Positions 51,564-61,068 of a DNA stretch of 64,000 bases are shown one piece after another; position 1 is the stretch's first letter; every line of letters begins with the position of its first letter. The DNA comes from Dyella nitratireducens (lineage in GTDB: Bacteria; Pseudomonadota; Gammaproteobacteria; Xanthomonadales; Rhodanobacteraceae): positions 1,925,314 through 1,989,313 of the forward strand of contig NZ_BMJA01000001.1 of the NCBI RefSeq assembly GCF_014642835.1, in the 5' to 3' direction. Position numbers and translations under genes: made by a program. The notes below the pieces were generated by a model that was not told the DNA's origin, did not search any database, and saw only the letters and a list, made by a program, of their open reading frames with translations.

Positions 51564-53084
51564 ATGTTGGCGTTCGAGATGTTGCTCGCCATTCTTCTGG
51601 GCGCCGCCGTGCTTGCCATGTTGGCAAAGCGCATAGGCGTTCCCTACCCCGTGCTGCTGGCATTGATGGGTATGGCCATATCGCTCATCCCTGGCTTGCC
51701 CAAGCTGGATCTACCGCCCGACCTGATCCTCGCCTTGCTCGTAGCGCCCGTACTGCTGGATGCCGCGCACGATATGTCGTTGCGTGATCTTAGGCGCAAC
51801 TGGCGCCCCATCTTCTCGCTGGTGGTGGTCGCCGTCGGTCTCACGACGGTGGCCGTCGCATTCACGGTGCGGTGGTTTCTGCCGGATATGCCTTGGGCGG
51901 CGGCGATTGCGCTGGGTGCACTGCTGGCACCGCCTGACGCGGTCGCGGCCATTGCGATCATGCGGCAGGTGGAGCCGCCGCATCGCATCCGGATGGTGCT
52001 GGAGGGAGAGAGCCTTCTCAACGACGCCTCGTCGCTATTGATCTACCGGTTTGCCGTCGCCTCGGTGGCGACCGGAAGCTTCCATGCCAGGGACGCCGTG
52101 CCAGCATTGATCCTGGTCGCCGTCGGCAGTGTCGCGGCGGGATGGGTTCTGGCGATCTTGATTGGTCACCTGATACGCCGTGTTGACGATGCAGCCATCT
52201 CCATCGTGCTGCAGTTCGTGATGACCTTCGGCGTGTGGCTGTTGGCCGAACAGCTGCATCTTTCCGCCGTCATCACCGTGGTGGCTTTCGGATTGACCGC
52301 CGCCCGCGCACCGACGTCCGCCATGCCGACACCCGTCAGGGTCAACGCGTTCGCAACGTGGGAGACCGTCACTTTTGTGTTGAACGTGCTCGCCTTCGTG
52401 TTGATCGGCTTGCAGCTCCGCCCCATCCTGCCGACCATCGCCGGCGGTCAACACATGAACTGGCTGAGTATGGCAGCGGCCTGCCTTGCCGTGGTGATCG
52501 TCATTCGGTTCGTCTGGGTTTTCTCGTATCGCTTTTTCTTCCCGGATGACCCGGGCCGCCCGGACGCTGTGACCAAGCAAGAAAGCTTCAAGGGCGGGCT
52601 CGTCATAGGCTGGTCGGGCATGCGCGGCATCGTCACGCTGGCGGCGGCGCTCGCACTGCCCGATGCGTTTCCCTATCGCGATTTCATCCTGGTAACGGCC
52701 TTTGTGGTCGTGCTGGGGACGCTGCTTATTCAGGGGCTCACGCTTCGCCCATTGTTGAAGTGGCTCAAGATGCCGCACGATAACGTGGTGGAAAAGGAGA
52801 TTCTGCTAGCGCGGACCAAGGCGCTCAAGGCTGCCTTAGGCGGGTTGGCGAATCAGGAAGGGCAAGCTGCGCAGCGATTGCGGCAAGAATATGAGGCGGC
52901 GTTGGCGGGAGCAAAGGCTGCTAGTGACTCCTCTGCGATAACGGACAACGTGCTTCGGCGGCAGATCGTGAAGCACGCTCGAGGGGCGATCGATGTGCTG
53001 CGTGATAGCGGGCAGATTGGTGATGACGCTTATCGGCGAGTGGAGCAGGAGCTTGATTGGCTCGAATTGAGTACACATCGATAA
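51564..53084 (+). CDS. CPA1-family sodium/proton antiporter (NhaP-like), 506 aa
   Basis: About twelve spans from residue 1. Hallmarks are PYPVLLALMGMAISLIPGLP, ALGALLAPPDAVAAIAIMR, GESLLNDASSLLIYRFAVAS and GWSGMRGIVTLAAALALP, which include the ion-binding Asp pair region of CPA1 antiporters. The C-terminal about 100 residues form a charged cytoplasmic tail. Exchanges cations for protons at the inner membrane. Confidence 0.93.
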   Translation: MLAFEMLLAILLGAAVLAMLAKRIGVPYPVLLALMGMAISLIPGLPKLDLPPDLILALLVAPVLLDAAHDMSLRDLRRNWRPIFSLVVVAVGLTTVAVAFTVRWFLPDMPWAAAIALGALLAPPDAVAAIAIMRQVEPPHRIRMVLEGESLLNDASSLLIYRFAVASVATGSFHARDAVPALILVAVGSVAAGWVLAILIGHLIRRVDDAAISIVLQFVMTFGVWLLAEQLHLSAVITVVAFGLTAARAPTSAMPTPVRVNAFATWETVTFVLNVLAFVLIGLQLRPILPTIAGGQHMNWLSMAAACLAVVIVIRFVWVFSYRFFFPDDPGRPDAVTKQESFKGGLVIGWSGMRGIVTLAAALALPDAFPYRDFILVTAFVVVLGTLLIQGLTLRPLLKWLKMPHDNVVEKEILLARTKALKAALGGLANQEGQAAQRLRQEYEAALAGAKAASDSSAITDNVLRRQIVKHARGAIDVLRDSGQIGDDAYRRVEQELDWLELSTHR

Positions 53085-53175
53085 TTACGTCCTGCGATCT
53101 CGCTGGAATCCGAACTGTTGCTGCTGACGTTGCTTTCGATGCCCGAGGTATACCATTCTTGATGATCAAGCCGCC

Positions 53176-53391
53176 GTGAGTATTAAGTCTGGGGGCTCAA
53201 TGGCTGAAATCGCCCTTCACCGCATCGAGAACTCCTACGCGAATTACTTGCCATCCTCATGGCTGTATGAAATACCGATCAACCGCCGCGTCTACGTCTA
53301 CAATCCACCGAGTCCGCTACCGGATATCGAGACTTGTATCCGTCGGCCTGAAGACGAGACTGCCGATTTGCTGAAAGGATTATTGGCATGA
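53176..53391 (+). pseudogene. Probable C-terminal fragment of a type I methylase (HsdM)
   Basis: The last about 50 residues of this frame (LYEIPINRRVYVYNPPSPLP, then DIETCIRRPEDETADLLKGL) resemble the extreme C-terminus of HsdM, usually YEIPFNRHFYVYxPPRPLxEIExDI. The rest of the methylase is absent. It overlaps the RhuM start by four bases (GGCATGA), the coupling expected in an hsdM-rhuM operon. Identification is by eye from the tail only. Confidence 0.5.
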
Positions 53392-54446
53392 GCAAGGACT
53401 TTACCCCCGGCTCGGAAGGGGAACTGCTGATCTATCCAGCCGGAGATGGCATCCGTGTGCTTATGACCGGCGAAACGGTCTGGCTCACCCAGCGCCAAAT
53501 CGCCGAGCTCTATCAAGTCTCGGTACCTACTGTAAATGAGCATCTGGCCAACGCTTACGCAGAGAGCGATATTGAACCTGAACGAACGATTCGGAAATTC
53601 CGAATCGTTCGAACCGAGGGAGCCCGCGAGGTTCGTCGGCAGCTAGATCATTACAACCTGGAAGCCACCCTTGCCGTCGGCTACCGCGTCCGTTCCGCCC
53701 GTGGCACCGAGTTTCGCCAATGGGCTACAGCACGCCTCAGTGAATACCTGGTCAAGGGCTTCGTGCTGGATGACGAGCGGCTCAAGGGCAATCGCAGCCA
53801 GGTGGACTATTTCGACGAATTGCTGGCGCGCATCCGCGAGATCCGCGCCAGCGAAGCCCGGGTCTATCAGCGCATTCGCGAAATTTTCGCCATGGCCGTG
53901 GATTACCAAGAAGGCGAACAGGCTACTAAGCGCTTCTTCGCCATCATGCAGAACAAGATGCATCACGCCGCCACCGGCCTGACCGCGGCGGAAATCATTC
54001 GTCGACGTGCTGATGCTGCCACTCCCAACATGGGTTTGAACACCTGGAAGGGTAGCCGTGTGCTCAAACAAGACGTAGGCACCGCCAAGAACTACCTGGA
54101 TGCGCAGGAGATCGACACGCTCAACCGCATCACCGTAATGTTTCTGGACCAGGCCGAGTTCCGCGCGATGCGCCGCCAGGATATCCGTCTGGCCGACTGG
54201 AATGGTTTCCTCGACAAGTTCCTGCGTGACACCGAACTACCCGTACTGGATAACGCTGGCAGCGTCAGTCGTGAGCAAGCGCTGGACTGGGCTGAGCAGC
54301 AGTACGACACTTTTGCCGAACGGCGACGGCTAGAAGCCGAGCAGGCGGCGGAGGCAAAGTATGTGGAGGATTTGCGGAGTGCTGCCGCATCTTTGGAAAT
54401 GGACGATACTCCGAAACGCAGCAAGCGGAAGAAAGGGACAGAATGA
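53388..54446 (+). CDS. rhuM: RhuM-family protein, 352 aa
   Basis: Starts MSKDFTPGSEGELLIYPAGD. Family segments: TVWLTQRQIAELYQVSVPTV (a helix-turn-helix-like part), YNLEATLAVGYRVRSARGTE, FRQWATARLSEYLVKGFVLD and MHHAATGLTAAEIIRRRADA. RhuM (virulence RhuM) genes are common inside type I restriction-modification loci, where their role is unknown. Complete length. Upstream is the probable HsdM remnant; no hsdS or hsdR follows. Confidence 0.88.
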   Translation: MSKDFTPGSEGELLIYPAGDGIRVLMTGETVWLTQRQIAELYQVSVPTVNEHLANAYAESDIEPERTIRKFRIVRTEGAREVRRQLDHYNLEATLAVGYRVRSARGTEFRQWATARLSEYLVKGFVLDDERLKGNRSQVDYFDELLARIREIRASEARVYQRIREIFAMAVDYQEGEQATKRFFAIMQNKMHHAATGLTAAEIIRRRADAATPNMGLNTWKGSRVLKQDVGTAKNYLDAQEIDTLNRITVMFLDQAEFRAMRRQDIRLADWNGFLDKFLRDTELPVLDNAGSVSREQALDWAEQQYDTFAERRRLEAEQAAEAKYVEDLRSAAASLEMDDTPKRSKRKKGTE

Positions 54447-54561
54447 GCTTTCTTAAATAAGAAAAGCATTCTGACCATCTTTTTAGACTCTCTTTTTAGG
54501 GATTAGAAATGGCAATATCGCCATATAAAAGGCAGCGCATACAGAGAACAGGGAATAGGAC

Positions 54562-56259
54562 ATGACAATGCACCGCATTATAAAAGCGCATTTAGAGAGT
54601 TTTGTACGAAGCTTTGGTCTTGATGCCGATGACGAGGCAACCAAGTTCGAAAAATTTTCCACGCATTGCGTCGTCTCAAATCGCTACAGCAGCACCTTCG
54701 ATTTAGATGATGTCGTAACCGAGAAGGGAGACGATGGCATTGATGGGCTAGTCCTCGTCGTCGACGAAGCCGTCGTAACATCTGTGGAGGACGTGCAGGC
54801 AATATTTGCGGCACCTCGGCGCAATCATGATGTCGATGTCATTTTTATCCAAGCGAAGCGAACAGACGGCTTCGATCTTGGGGACTTTTTAAAATTCAAA
54901 GAAGGTATTTTTCGCTTCGTCAACCAGACCCCCTACGCTGCAGGAGATGATGTCCTCAAAGAATCGCGCGCGATGTTCGACGTTATCGTCAATGAGGTCC
55001 CGAAGCTCCGTAATGGCCGGCCATCTCTGACAGCACGGTTTGTGTCGACTGGATTGTATCAGCGACCTGAAGCCCTCGAGACTGCTCTTCGTGACTTCCT
55101 TGTCCAGCTGAACGAACTTGGATTGTTCCACGAAATCGATGTGAAGTTCATCGACAGAGAAGATCTGACTCGCCTTTGGGTAAGCACGTACTCGGGCGTT
55201 TTTGCTAGCCTTCCCGTTTTCAGCCATGCGGCACTCCCCAATATCGCCGGCATCGATGAAGCGTACTTAGCGGTTGTCCGCGCAAGTGATTTTGTTAACA
55301 ACCTTCTTCTAACCACTGACGGTAACTTACGAGGTCAAGTTTTCGAAGAAAATGTTCGATCGTTTCTTGGTGAGGACAATGCAGTAAATGCATCTATTGC
55401 TGCCACCCTTGCTTCGGATGGCGCCACTCGATTTCCGGTACTGAATAATGGCATCACGCTGGTTTGCCCCGATGTAAAACTTCAAGGAACGACGTTGCAC
55501 CTTTCTAACTATCAAATAGTTAATGGCTGCCAGACGTCAAATGTTTTGTTCCAGCACCGTGATGCCCTGGGTGACATTATGGTGAACATAAAGGTCGTTA
55601 AAACGCAGCTAGAAGATGTATTCGCTGACCTCGTGCGTGCGACCAACAGCCAGACAAAGGTTGAGGGAACTCAATTCCTTTCTCTTCGCCCCATCATTAA
55701 GCGCGTAGAGCAATATTTTAATACCTATGAAGGGGCTGATAGTCGTCTTTATCTTGAGCGTAGAGATCGTCAGTACGTTGGTCTTGAGATTCCTGCCACC
55801 AGAATCTTTTCGCTCAACAATGCTGCTAAATGCGTAGCCGCCATGTGGTGCAATAAGCCTGAGCTAGCGGCCAGGTATCCAAAGCAAATGTACGAAGAGT
55901 TGACCGATACTATCTTCGCGGACACAACTAAAGAATCCATCTTTTATGCTTCGTGCTTGACCATGTACCGATTCAGTCTTTTGGTCTCAAATAGCACGAT
56001 TCCACCAAACATGAAGCGTTTTAAGTGGCACATGTTGCCATTAATTCGTGCCATCGTAGCCGGACAAACCTTGTTGCAGCTAAATTCGCGTAAAGCAGAA
56101 CAGGATGCTCAAAAGATCATCGAGGTGGTAGCACAGCATGGCACGGCTGCCACAGAAGTATTTATCCGCGCTGTTGATATCTGCCAGAACCTTGGTGAAG
56201 TAACCAACGATCGACTAAAGAGGCAGGTCATTCTTCAGGAAATGCTTGCAAAAGTTTAA
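54562..56259 (+). CDS. AIPR-family protein with Mrr-like N-terminal nuclease domain, 565 aa
   Basis: AIPR signature LNNGITLVCPDVKLQGTTLH and YQIVNGCQTSNVLFQHR lies about residues 295-335. The N-terminal part contains GDDGIDGLVLVVDEA (56-70) and VIFIQAKRTDGF (94-105), a PD-(D/E)xK arrangement with the QxK variant used by Mrr-like restriction enzymes. AIPR proteins were first described in plasmid-borne abortive phage-resistance loci. Codon use and lower GC than neighbours suggest transfer. No methylase or antitoxin partner is adjacent. Confidence 0.85.
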   Translation: MTMHRIIKAHLESFVRSFGLDADDEATKFEKFSTHCVVSNRYSSTFDLDDVVTEKGDDGIDGLVLVVDEAVVTSVEDVQAIFAAPRRNHDVDVIFIQAKRTDGFDLGDFLKFKEGIFRFVNQTPYAAGDDVLKESRAMFDVIVNEVPKLRNGRPSLTARFVSTGLYQRPEALETALRDFLVQLNELGLFHEIDVKFIDREDLTRLWVSTYSGVFASLPVFSHAALPNIAGIDEAYLAVVRASDFVNNLLLTTDGNLRGQVFEENVRSFLGEDNAVNASIAATLASDGATRFPVLNNGITLVCPDVKLQGTTLHLSNYQIVNGCQTSNVLFQHRDALGDIMVNIKVVKTQLEDVFADLVRATNSQTKVEGTQFLSLRPIIKRVEQYFNTYEGADSRLYLERRDRQYVGLEIPATRIFSLNNAAKCVAAMWCNKPELAARYPKQMYEELTDTIFADTTKESIFYASCLTMYRFSLLVSNSTIPPNMKRFKWHMLPLIRAIVAGQTLLQLNSRKAEQDAQKIIEVVAQHGTAATEVFIRAVDICQNLGEVTNDRLKRQVILQEMLAKV

Positions 56260-56621
56260 AAATGGCCCTAAAGCGGCTACAAGTCCACTTATTCGTTTTT
56301 CACAACGCATGCTCAGCGTCCCCTGTATTGGCTGAGTCATTCACTTTTTATTGCCATTTCATAGTTTGAGTGCCAATCCAATTCTCGTCGCTAACCATGA
56401 TCTCTAGTTACTTGGCTGTGGCCAGCGGTTCACCTGAGGGCCAACTCGGGCGATCCGCGCTACTTCACATCATGTCGGGCGTGTCGCTGTCATCACAACG
56501 GATGGGCACGCCCGACTGCCGCACCTTCGCATAAAGCGCGTGTTGCAATCTGTCGGTCGCGAGTGCTTTGAGGTGTTGGCAAATGCCTACGTGATGTACG
56601 TGTGTACCAGCTCTCTTTCGC
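56260..56621. other. Gene-free interval of 362 bases
   Basis: Between the convergent AIPR gene and the 56622 gene. No repeat, terminator of good quality, or gene recognised. Confidence 0.4.
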
Positions 56622-57179
56622 TCAAGGCGTGGTGCACTTCATGGCCATCTGATAGGCATTCTGCGATTGCGCATACGCATCGCTGGCAGCGCGATCTTCG
56701 CTTTGCTTTACCAACTCGGGGTCAGGGCCAACGGGTGTATGGGCGTTGTCCATCTGCATTTGGAAATAGGTGAGGTCGGCATCCATAGACGCCACTTCCG
56801 CCCGCTGTGCGGCCTTGGCGCAATCGTCTTGCAGTGACATGTCGGCAAGTTTCTCGCGCACTTGTCGCAAATAGGGCAGCCGTTTTTCGATTTCCTGCTC
56901 GGGCAGCCGGAAACCCTGATTCCCTTCTGCCGAGGTCCACTCAATCCACTGCATGGCGAGGTTGCCCGCATCGGTGCTGGTAGGCAGGCCGTGCACGATG
57001 GGTCGACGTGGCTTTTGAATGAGTGTGTCGTCGGTGCTTGCGCTCGAAGCGGATTCGGCAGGCGCTGAATCCTGCGCAATAAGGTCTGCTGCGGCTTTGG
57101 CGCGGTAATGCCGCAGCCCAGCCATGCACAGGAATATCGCGAGGAATATCCCCACGCCGATCAAAAACCGGTTTTGCAT
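56622..57179 (-). CDS. Hypothetical membrane-anchored protein, 185 aa
   Basis: An N-terminal span LIGVGIFLAIFLCMAGLRHY anchors a polar domain with PIVHGLPTSTDAGNLAMQWI, EKRLPYLRQVREKLADMSLQ and VKQSEDRAASDAYAQSQNAY. The C-terminal half is helical with possible coiled coil. Probably exposed to the periplasm. Family not recognised. Confidence 0.7.
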   Translation of the reverse strand: MQNRFLIGVGIFLAIFLCMAGLRHYRAKAAADLIAQDSAPAESASSASTDDTLIQKPRRPIVHGLPTSTDAGNLAMQWIEWTSAEGNQGFRLPEQEIEKRLPYLRQVREKLADMSLQDDCAKAAQRAEVASMDADLTYFQMQMDNAHTPVGPDPELVKQSEDRAASDAYAQSQNAYQMAMKCTTP

Positions 57180-57344
57180 ATGGATCCCCCCGTCCGCCGG
57201 CCGGCGGCGCGGCTAGTGTTGCATAAAGGCGGGGGCGAGGCGTTGCTGGCGCAAATTGGGTGGAAAAATGTCTATGTGGGGTGCGAGCGACGTGGGCTTT
57301 TTTAATTGAGTGCTTCGCACAGTGTATTTGAACTGGATTCCGGC

Positions 57345-57687
57345 TTTCGCCCACTGCTGTCCGGGGAATTTTGTGGAAAAAGTAGCGAGCACTTAAGGGG
57401 CAACACATTTGCATGATTCGCGCAGCAAGCGACTTAAACAAGTTTGTTCAACGCGATATCCACGAGTGAACCAGAAATGCCCCCTCCCCTGTTTGCAGGG
57501 GAGGGCTGGGGTGGGGTGAGGCGAGCGAAGCTCGCTTCCCGCTACGCGGGAATGGATAAGAAACATGATGGAATCTCTGGCAAGGTTGCTTCACCCCACC
57601 CCAACCCTCCCCTACTACACGTAGGGGAGGGGGCCGATCCGGCAAGCTAAAAACTTCCCCGGACAGCAGTGGACTTTCGCCAGAATG
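57345..57687. repeat. Composite inverted-repeat element without a gene
   Basis: Outer arms: 57345-57376 (GGCTTTCGCCCACTGCTGTC, then CGGGGAATTTT) and 57650-57687 (its imperfect complement ending GCCAGAATGACG). Inside, 57478-57516 and 57588-57632 form another inverted pair (CCCCTCCCCTGTTTGCAGGG with GGCTGGGGTGGGGTGA, and its near-complement). Non-coding. Same outer module as at 9053 and 18015. Confidence 0.65.
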
Positions 57688-57823
57688 ACGAGCAGAGGCG
57701 TCAGGCATCTATCTCTTTGATCTTCTGGTGTCGTTGCGCAAGAAACCTGGGAAAGCTCTGACTCTGCTTCCGAAGCGATCAGTCAGGGGTTCGTTGGTTG
57801 GGCTTCCGGCTACGTAGCACATA

Positions 57824-57843
57824 GGGCGCCTGAAAAGGCGCCC
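57824..57843 (-). terminator. Probable terminator hairpin
   Basis: Perfect stem GGGCGCC/GGCGCCC with a six-base loop, 14 bases beyond the stop of the 57857 gene. The T run is weak on the minus strand. Confidence 0.6.
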
Positions 57844-57856
57844 TTCTTCAACACCA

Positions 57857-58408
57857 TCACTTGAGGCGTGTCAAATCCGCCTTGAATGCGGTGGCCCATG
57901 TGCGGCCGCCATCCTGCGAGTAGGCAATCTCGTAGCGGTGCGAGTTGGGTGTGATGTCTGACCAAACACCGCGTACTAGAACCGTGCGGCCCTTATAGAC
58001 GCTGGTGCCGTAAAACTCGCCGCGACCATCCTTGAAGCTGCCGATGGTCGGCGCTTCCATTTCTCCGGAGTCGCCGTCGACATAGGTTTGATTCCATTGC
58101 CCGGCTTTTTTGTTGTAGACGAAAAGCGTTGCACCCTCCCAATGTCCATTGGGGCCATCGGCTTCGATTTCTTCGAGCCACGCGTGGCCATTCCAAACCG
58201 GCCGCGCCGTCTTGGTGCCGTCCATGACCACCGTGTGGGTACCACCGTCGAAGGGGTCGAGCACTTGCGTGGCATGGGTGTGCCAAACGCCGCGAGAGAA
58301 GTCGAAATCATGGGAGCCATCCCGAGGCGCCTGGGCGTTTGCGGTTAACGACGCGCAGGCAAGAACGCCGGCAAGCATGATTCCACGTAACAGCTGTTTC
58401 CACGTCAT
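57857..58408 (-). CDS. Secreted DUF1579-like protein, 183 aa
   Basis: ATG at 58408 after GGAGACTGCA. Signal peptide MTWKQLLRGIMLAGVLACAS ending near ANA. Contains HDFDFSRGVWHTHATQVLDP, WLEEIEADGPNGHWEGATLF and a late YEIAYSQDGGRTWATAFKAD. DUF1579-type, probably a lipocalin-like beta barrel in the periplasm. Function unknown. Confidence 0.8.
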   Translation of the reverse strand: MTWKQLLRGIMLAGVLACASLTANAQAPRDGSHDFDFSRGVWHTHATQVLDPFDGGTHTVVMDGTKTARPVWNGHAWLEEIEADGPNGHWEGATLFVYNKKAGQWNQTYVDGDSGEMEAPTIGSFKDGRGEFYGTSVYKGRTVLVRGVWSDITPNSHRYEIAYSQDGGRTWATAFKADLTRLK

Positions 58409-58537
58409 TGCAGTCTCCGTATCACCAATCTGGGTTGGGACTTTAGGGAAAAGCCGTGGATCTAGTTGGGCCAATTGGAGGAATTTGGGGTGGGCCATTT
58501 ACGTCTTGCCCGCCGCTGGAAGTTGTTTGACGGTGTG

Positions 58538-60040
58538 CTAAAGCACGCGGCGCAAGGTCTTGAGTCCCTGCTCGATATCGTTGAGGTCGACAGCGCCGTA
58601 GCCGAAAACCAGGCCTTCCGATGTCGGCGTGCCGAAAAAATAGCGCTCGAAGGTATGCACGTGCACGTTCGATTCCAACAATCGCGAGGTAACGCGTTTC
58701 AGGCGCTTGGGTTGTGTCGCGAACGCTGCCATGTGCATGCCGTAGTGCGAGGGCATCGGCGACAGCTCTTGGGCGAAGTCGGTTTGAAGTATGTCCTCGA
58801 TGAGATCTCGTCGTCTCTTATAAACATCACGGAGCTTGCGCACGTGACGCGCCAGATGCCCATCGGCGATGAAACGGGCGACCGCCATTTGCGTCAGCGT
58901 GGGGCAATGCCAATCGAGACAGTTCTTCGCCGTCGTCAATGCCGGCATGGCCCATTGGGGTGCCACGACGAATCCCAGGCGCAGCGCGGGAAGCATGCAT
59001 TTGGAGAAGGTGCCGACGTAGAACACGTCATCGGCGGTGGCGGTTGAACGCAGCGCTTGCAGGGGCGTGCCGTCGTAGCGGAATTCTCCGTCGTAGTCGT
59101 CTTCAACGATGACGGCACCCTGCTTGCGAGCGAAGTTGAGCAGCGCCGTCCGCCGTGGCGCGGACATGGATACTCCCAACGGAAATTGATGCGAAGGGCA
59201 TACGCAGACGATCTGCACAGGAACCGGCAGGGCGTCGACCACCAAACCTTCCGCGTCCACGGGTATCGGCACGATCTTGGCGCCTGCAGCGAGAAACGCA
59301 GCGCGCATCGGCGGGTAGCCCGGGTCTTCCATGGCAACCGTCGTCACGCCAGGCGTTACCAACACGCGAGCGAGCATGTCGAACGCTTGCTGTGCGCCGG
59401 CGGTAACCAGGACATCATCAGGCTCGCATACGACCGCGCGCGAGATGCCGACATGCGTTGCGATCGCCGCGCGCAACGGGAAATGGCCTTGATTGCCCTG
59501 TGGACTCTTGAAGGCCGGCGGCTTCAATTCCATTCGCCGGAGTTGCTTGGCGCTGAGCCGACGGAATATTTCGAAGGGGAATAACCGTGGATCGACGAGT
59601 GCGGGGCGAAAGTCCAGGCATGCCGTCGCGCTTGGCACGCTTGTGCGCTGGCGGTCGTGCCAGAAGTTGAGTGACTCGACCAATTCGGGCCGCCGCCACA
59701 GCGAATTCAGGCGTGGATCGGGCGCTTGCTGGGTCGAAAAACGTTCGCGCTGTGGACGACTTTGCTTCGGCGCCACATACGTTCCCGACCCTTGCCGGGA
59801 CCGTACGAGACCCTCGATCGCCAGCTTCGTATACGCCCGCGCCACGGTGTTTCTTGATACACCGAAAAACACGGCCGACTGACGCTCCACCGGGAGTTTG
59901 GAGCCCGGAACCAACCTGCCATCGAGGATGGCGGCGCGCAACTGCGTGTAGACGGAATCCGCAGACCGGCGGCTTCCGCTTGGCGGAGGGTCAAAGGCAA
60001 TTTCGAACAGGTTGCTTGTACCTTCCGCATCATTTGCCAC
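58538..60040 (-). CDS. PdxR/MocR-family transcriptional regulator, 500 aa
   Basis: An N-terminal GntR-type winged helix (about 25-95: SVYTQLRAAILDGRLVPGSK, then FFGVSRNTVARAYTKLAIEG) is joined by a linker to a fold-type I aminotransferase-like domain. That domain has AGAQQAFDMLARVLVTPGVT, SHQFPLGVSMS and the PLP-lysine region YVGTFSKCMLPALRLGF. MocR regulators sense PLP or amino compounds. It diverges from the DUF417 gene with a 179-base gap, which is its likely target. Confidence 0.92.
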   Translation of the reverse strand: MANDAEGTSNLFEIAFDPPPSGSRRSADSVYTQLRAAILDGRLVPGSKLPVERQSAVFFGVSRNTVARAYTKLAIEGLVRSRQGSGTYVAPKQSRPQRERFSTQQAPDPRLNSLWRRPELVESLNFWHDRQRTSVPSATACLDFRPALVDPRLFPFEIFRRLSAKQLRRMELKPPAFKSPQGNQGHFPLRAAIATHVGISRAVVCEPDDVLVTAGAQQAFDMLARVLVTPGVTTVAMEDPGYPPMRAAFLAAGAKIVPIPVDAEGLVVDALPVPVQIVCVCPSHQFPLGVSMSAPRRTALLNFARKQGAVIVEDDYDGEFRYDGTPLQALRSTATADDVFYVGTFSKCMLPALRLGFVVAPQWAMPALTTAKNCLDWHCPTLTQMAVARFIADGHLARHVRKLRDVYKRRRDLIEDILQTDFAQELSPMPSHYGMHMAAFATQPKRLKRVTSRLLESNVHVHTFERYFFGTPTSEGLVFGYGAVDLNDIEQGLKTLRRVL

Positions 60041-60087
60041 GACTTTTTTCTCCGAATTCGTGTGCTTCGCACGATGCCTTCAAACGG

Positions 60088-60117
60088 GACTGACCAGCTT
60101 CGCCGTTATGAAGTGCC
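60088..60117. repeat. Diverged relative of the GIY-YIG inverted-repeat arm
   Basis: GACTGACCAGCTTCGCCGTT and onward matches the inner part of the arm at 18429-18482 at about 25 of 30 positions, with all differences being transitions. It lies in the promoter region between the PdxR-like and DUF417 genes. Confidence 0.5.
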
Positions 60118-60219
60118 TTGCTTGATACTTTTGAGCATGAAATTGCACTATGGAAGCATTAAAAAGATCGCGCTTGGGTCCTAAAGTGACTTCACCTCCA
60201 CACAACCCAGGGTGCTCCC

Positions 60220-60786
60220 ATGTCACGCACGACTACTCCAGCCGCGGAAACGGAAAGTTCTGAGCTGATCGATATGCCGGTTGGCCGTTTTATCGACAAG
60301 GTTATTGTCACGCTTTCGAAGACATCTCTGTTCAAGGGAGATGTTGGCCATCACCTGGTTCGCGCAGCGATGGTGTTTACGTTCGCGATCTTTGGTTATC
60401 AAAAGTGGTACAGCTTTGAAGCGCATCAGATCACGCCGCTTATCCAGCATAGTCCGCTGGTGTTCTGGCTGATTCCGGCTTTTGGTATCAATGGCGCGGG
60501 TTACTTTCTCGGTACGACGGAGTGGTTGTTCGGTTCGCTGATTTTGCTTGGATTCTGGCATCGCAAGTTGGGCCTATTGGGCGCGATCGGTTCGACCATC
60601 ACGTTTGCCGGTACGGTGACGATCATTCCCTTCTTGCCAAATGCCTGGGCGGTTGAGGCCGGTGGGTTTCCGTTGATGTACCTGCCGGTGGCTTTTTTGA
60701 TGAAGGATGTGCTGTTCCTTGCTGTGTCGCTTTATTTGCTGCAGAGGGATGTAGTGCGTGCGGCGCGGGAAATAGTGAGGGGTTGA
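60220..60786 (+). CDS. DUF417-family membrane protein (YkgB/RclC-like), 188 aa
   Basis: Starts MSRTTTPAAETESSELIDMP. Four spans; the family sequence runs FAIFGYQKWYSFEAHQITPL, IQHSPLVFWLIPAFG, TTEWLFGSLILLGFWHRKLG and TVTIIPFLPNAW. E. coli RclC, of this family, belongs to a reactive-chlorine response. Divergent from the PdxR-like regulator. Confidence 0.92.
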   Translation: MSRTTTPAAETESSELIDMPVGRFIDKVIVTLSKTSLFKGDVGHHLVRAAMVFTFAIFGYQKWYSFEAHQITPLIQHSPLVFWLIPAFGINGAGYFLGTTEWLFGSLILLGFWHRKLGLLGAIGSTITFAGTVTIIPFLPNAWAVEAGGFPLMYLPVAFLMKDVLFLAVSLYLLQRDVVRAAREIVRG

Positions 60787-60841
60787 GTTGTCCACACCCA
60801 CGCAATCGAGGGCCTCACGTCGGTGTTCTTTCGAAGCGGAT

Positions 60842-60911
60842 CGTCATTCCGGCGAAGGCCGGAATCCATGCTCCGCACTTGCCATTGATTCCGGCCTTCG
60901 CCGGAATGACG
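60842..60911. repeat. Pair of REP-like palindromes in opposite orientation
   Basis: CGTCATTCCGGCGAAGGCCG followed by GAATCCATG (60842-60870) and the inverted copy ATTCCGGCCTTCGCCGGAAT, then GACG (to 60911). Both are type A. The interval 60787-61068 otherwise holds no gene. Confidence 0.8.
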
Positions 60912-61068
60912 TGAGGCAAGAGTTGTTTTTCCCGCAGCGGATAACTGCATAGTCGGAATCGTTCTGACCGATTGACGCACCGCTCAGCCGGCCGCTGGAG
61001 CTATGCAAGGCAAAGCGAATATAGTCGCTGCGATAAGACTCCGTGCCGCTCATTCAAAGACCTTGCCC

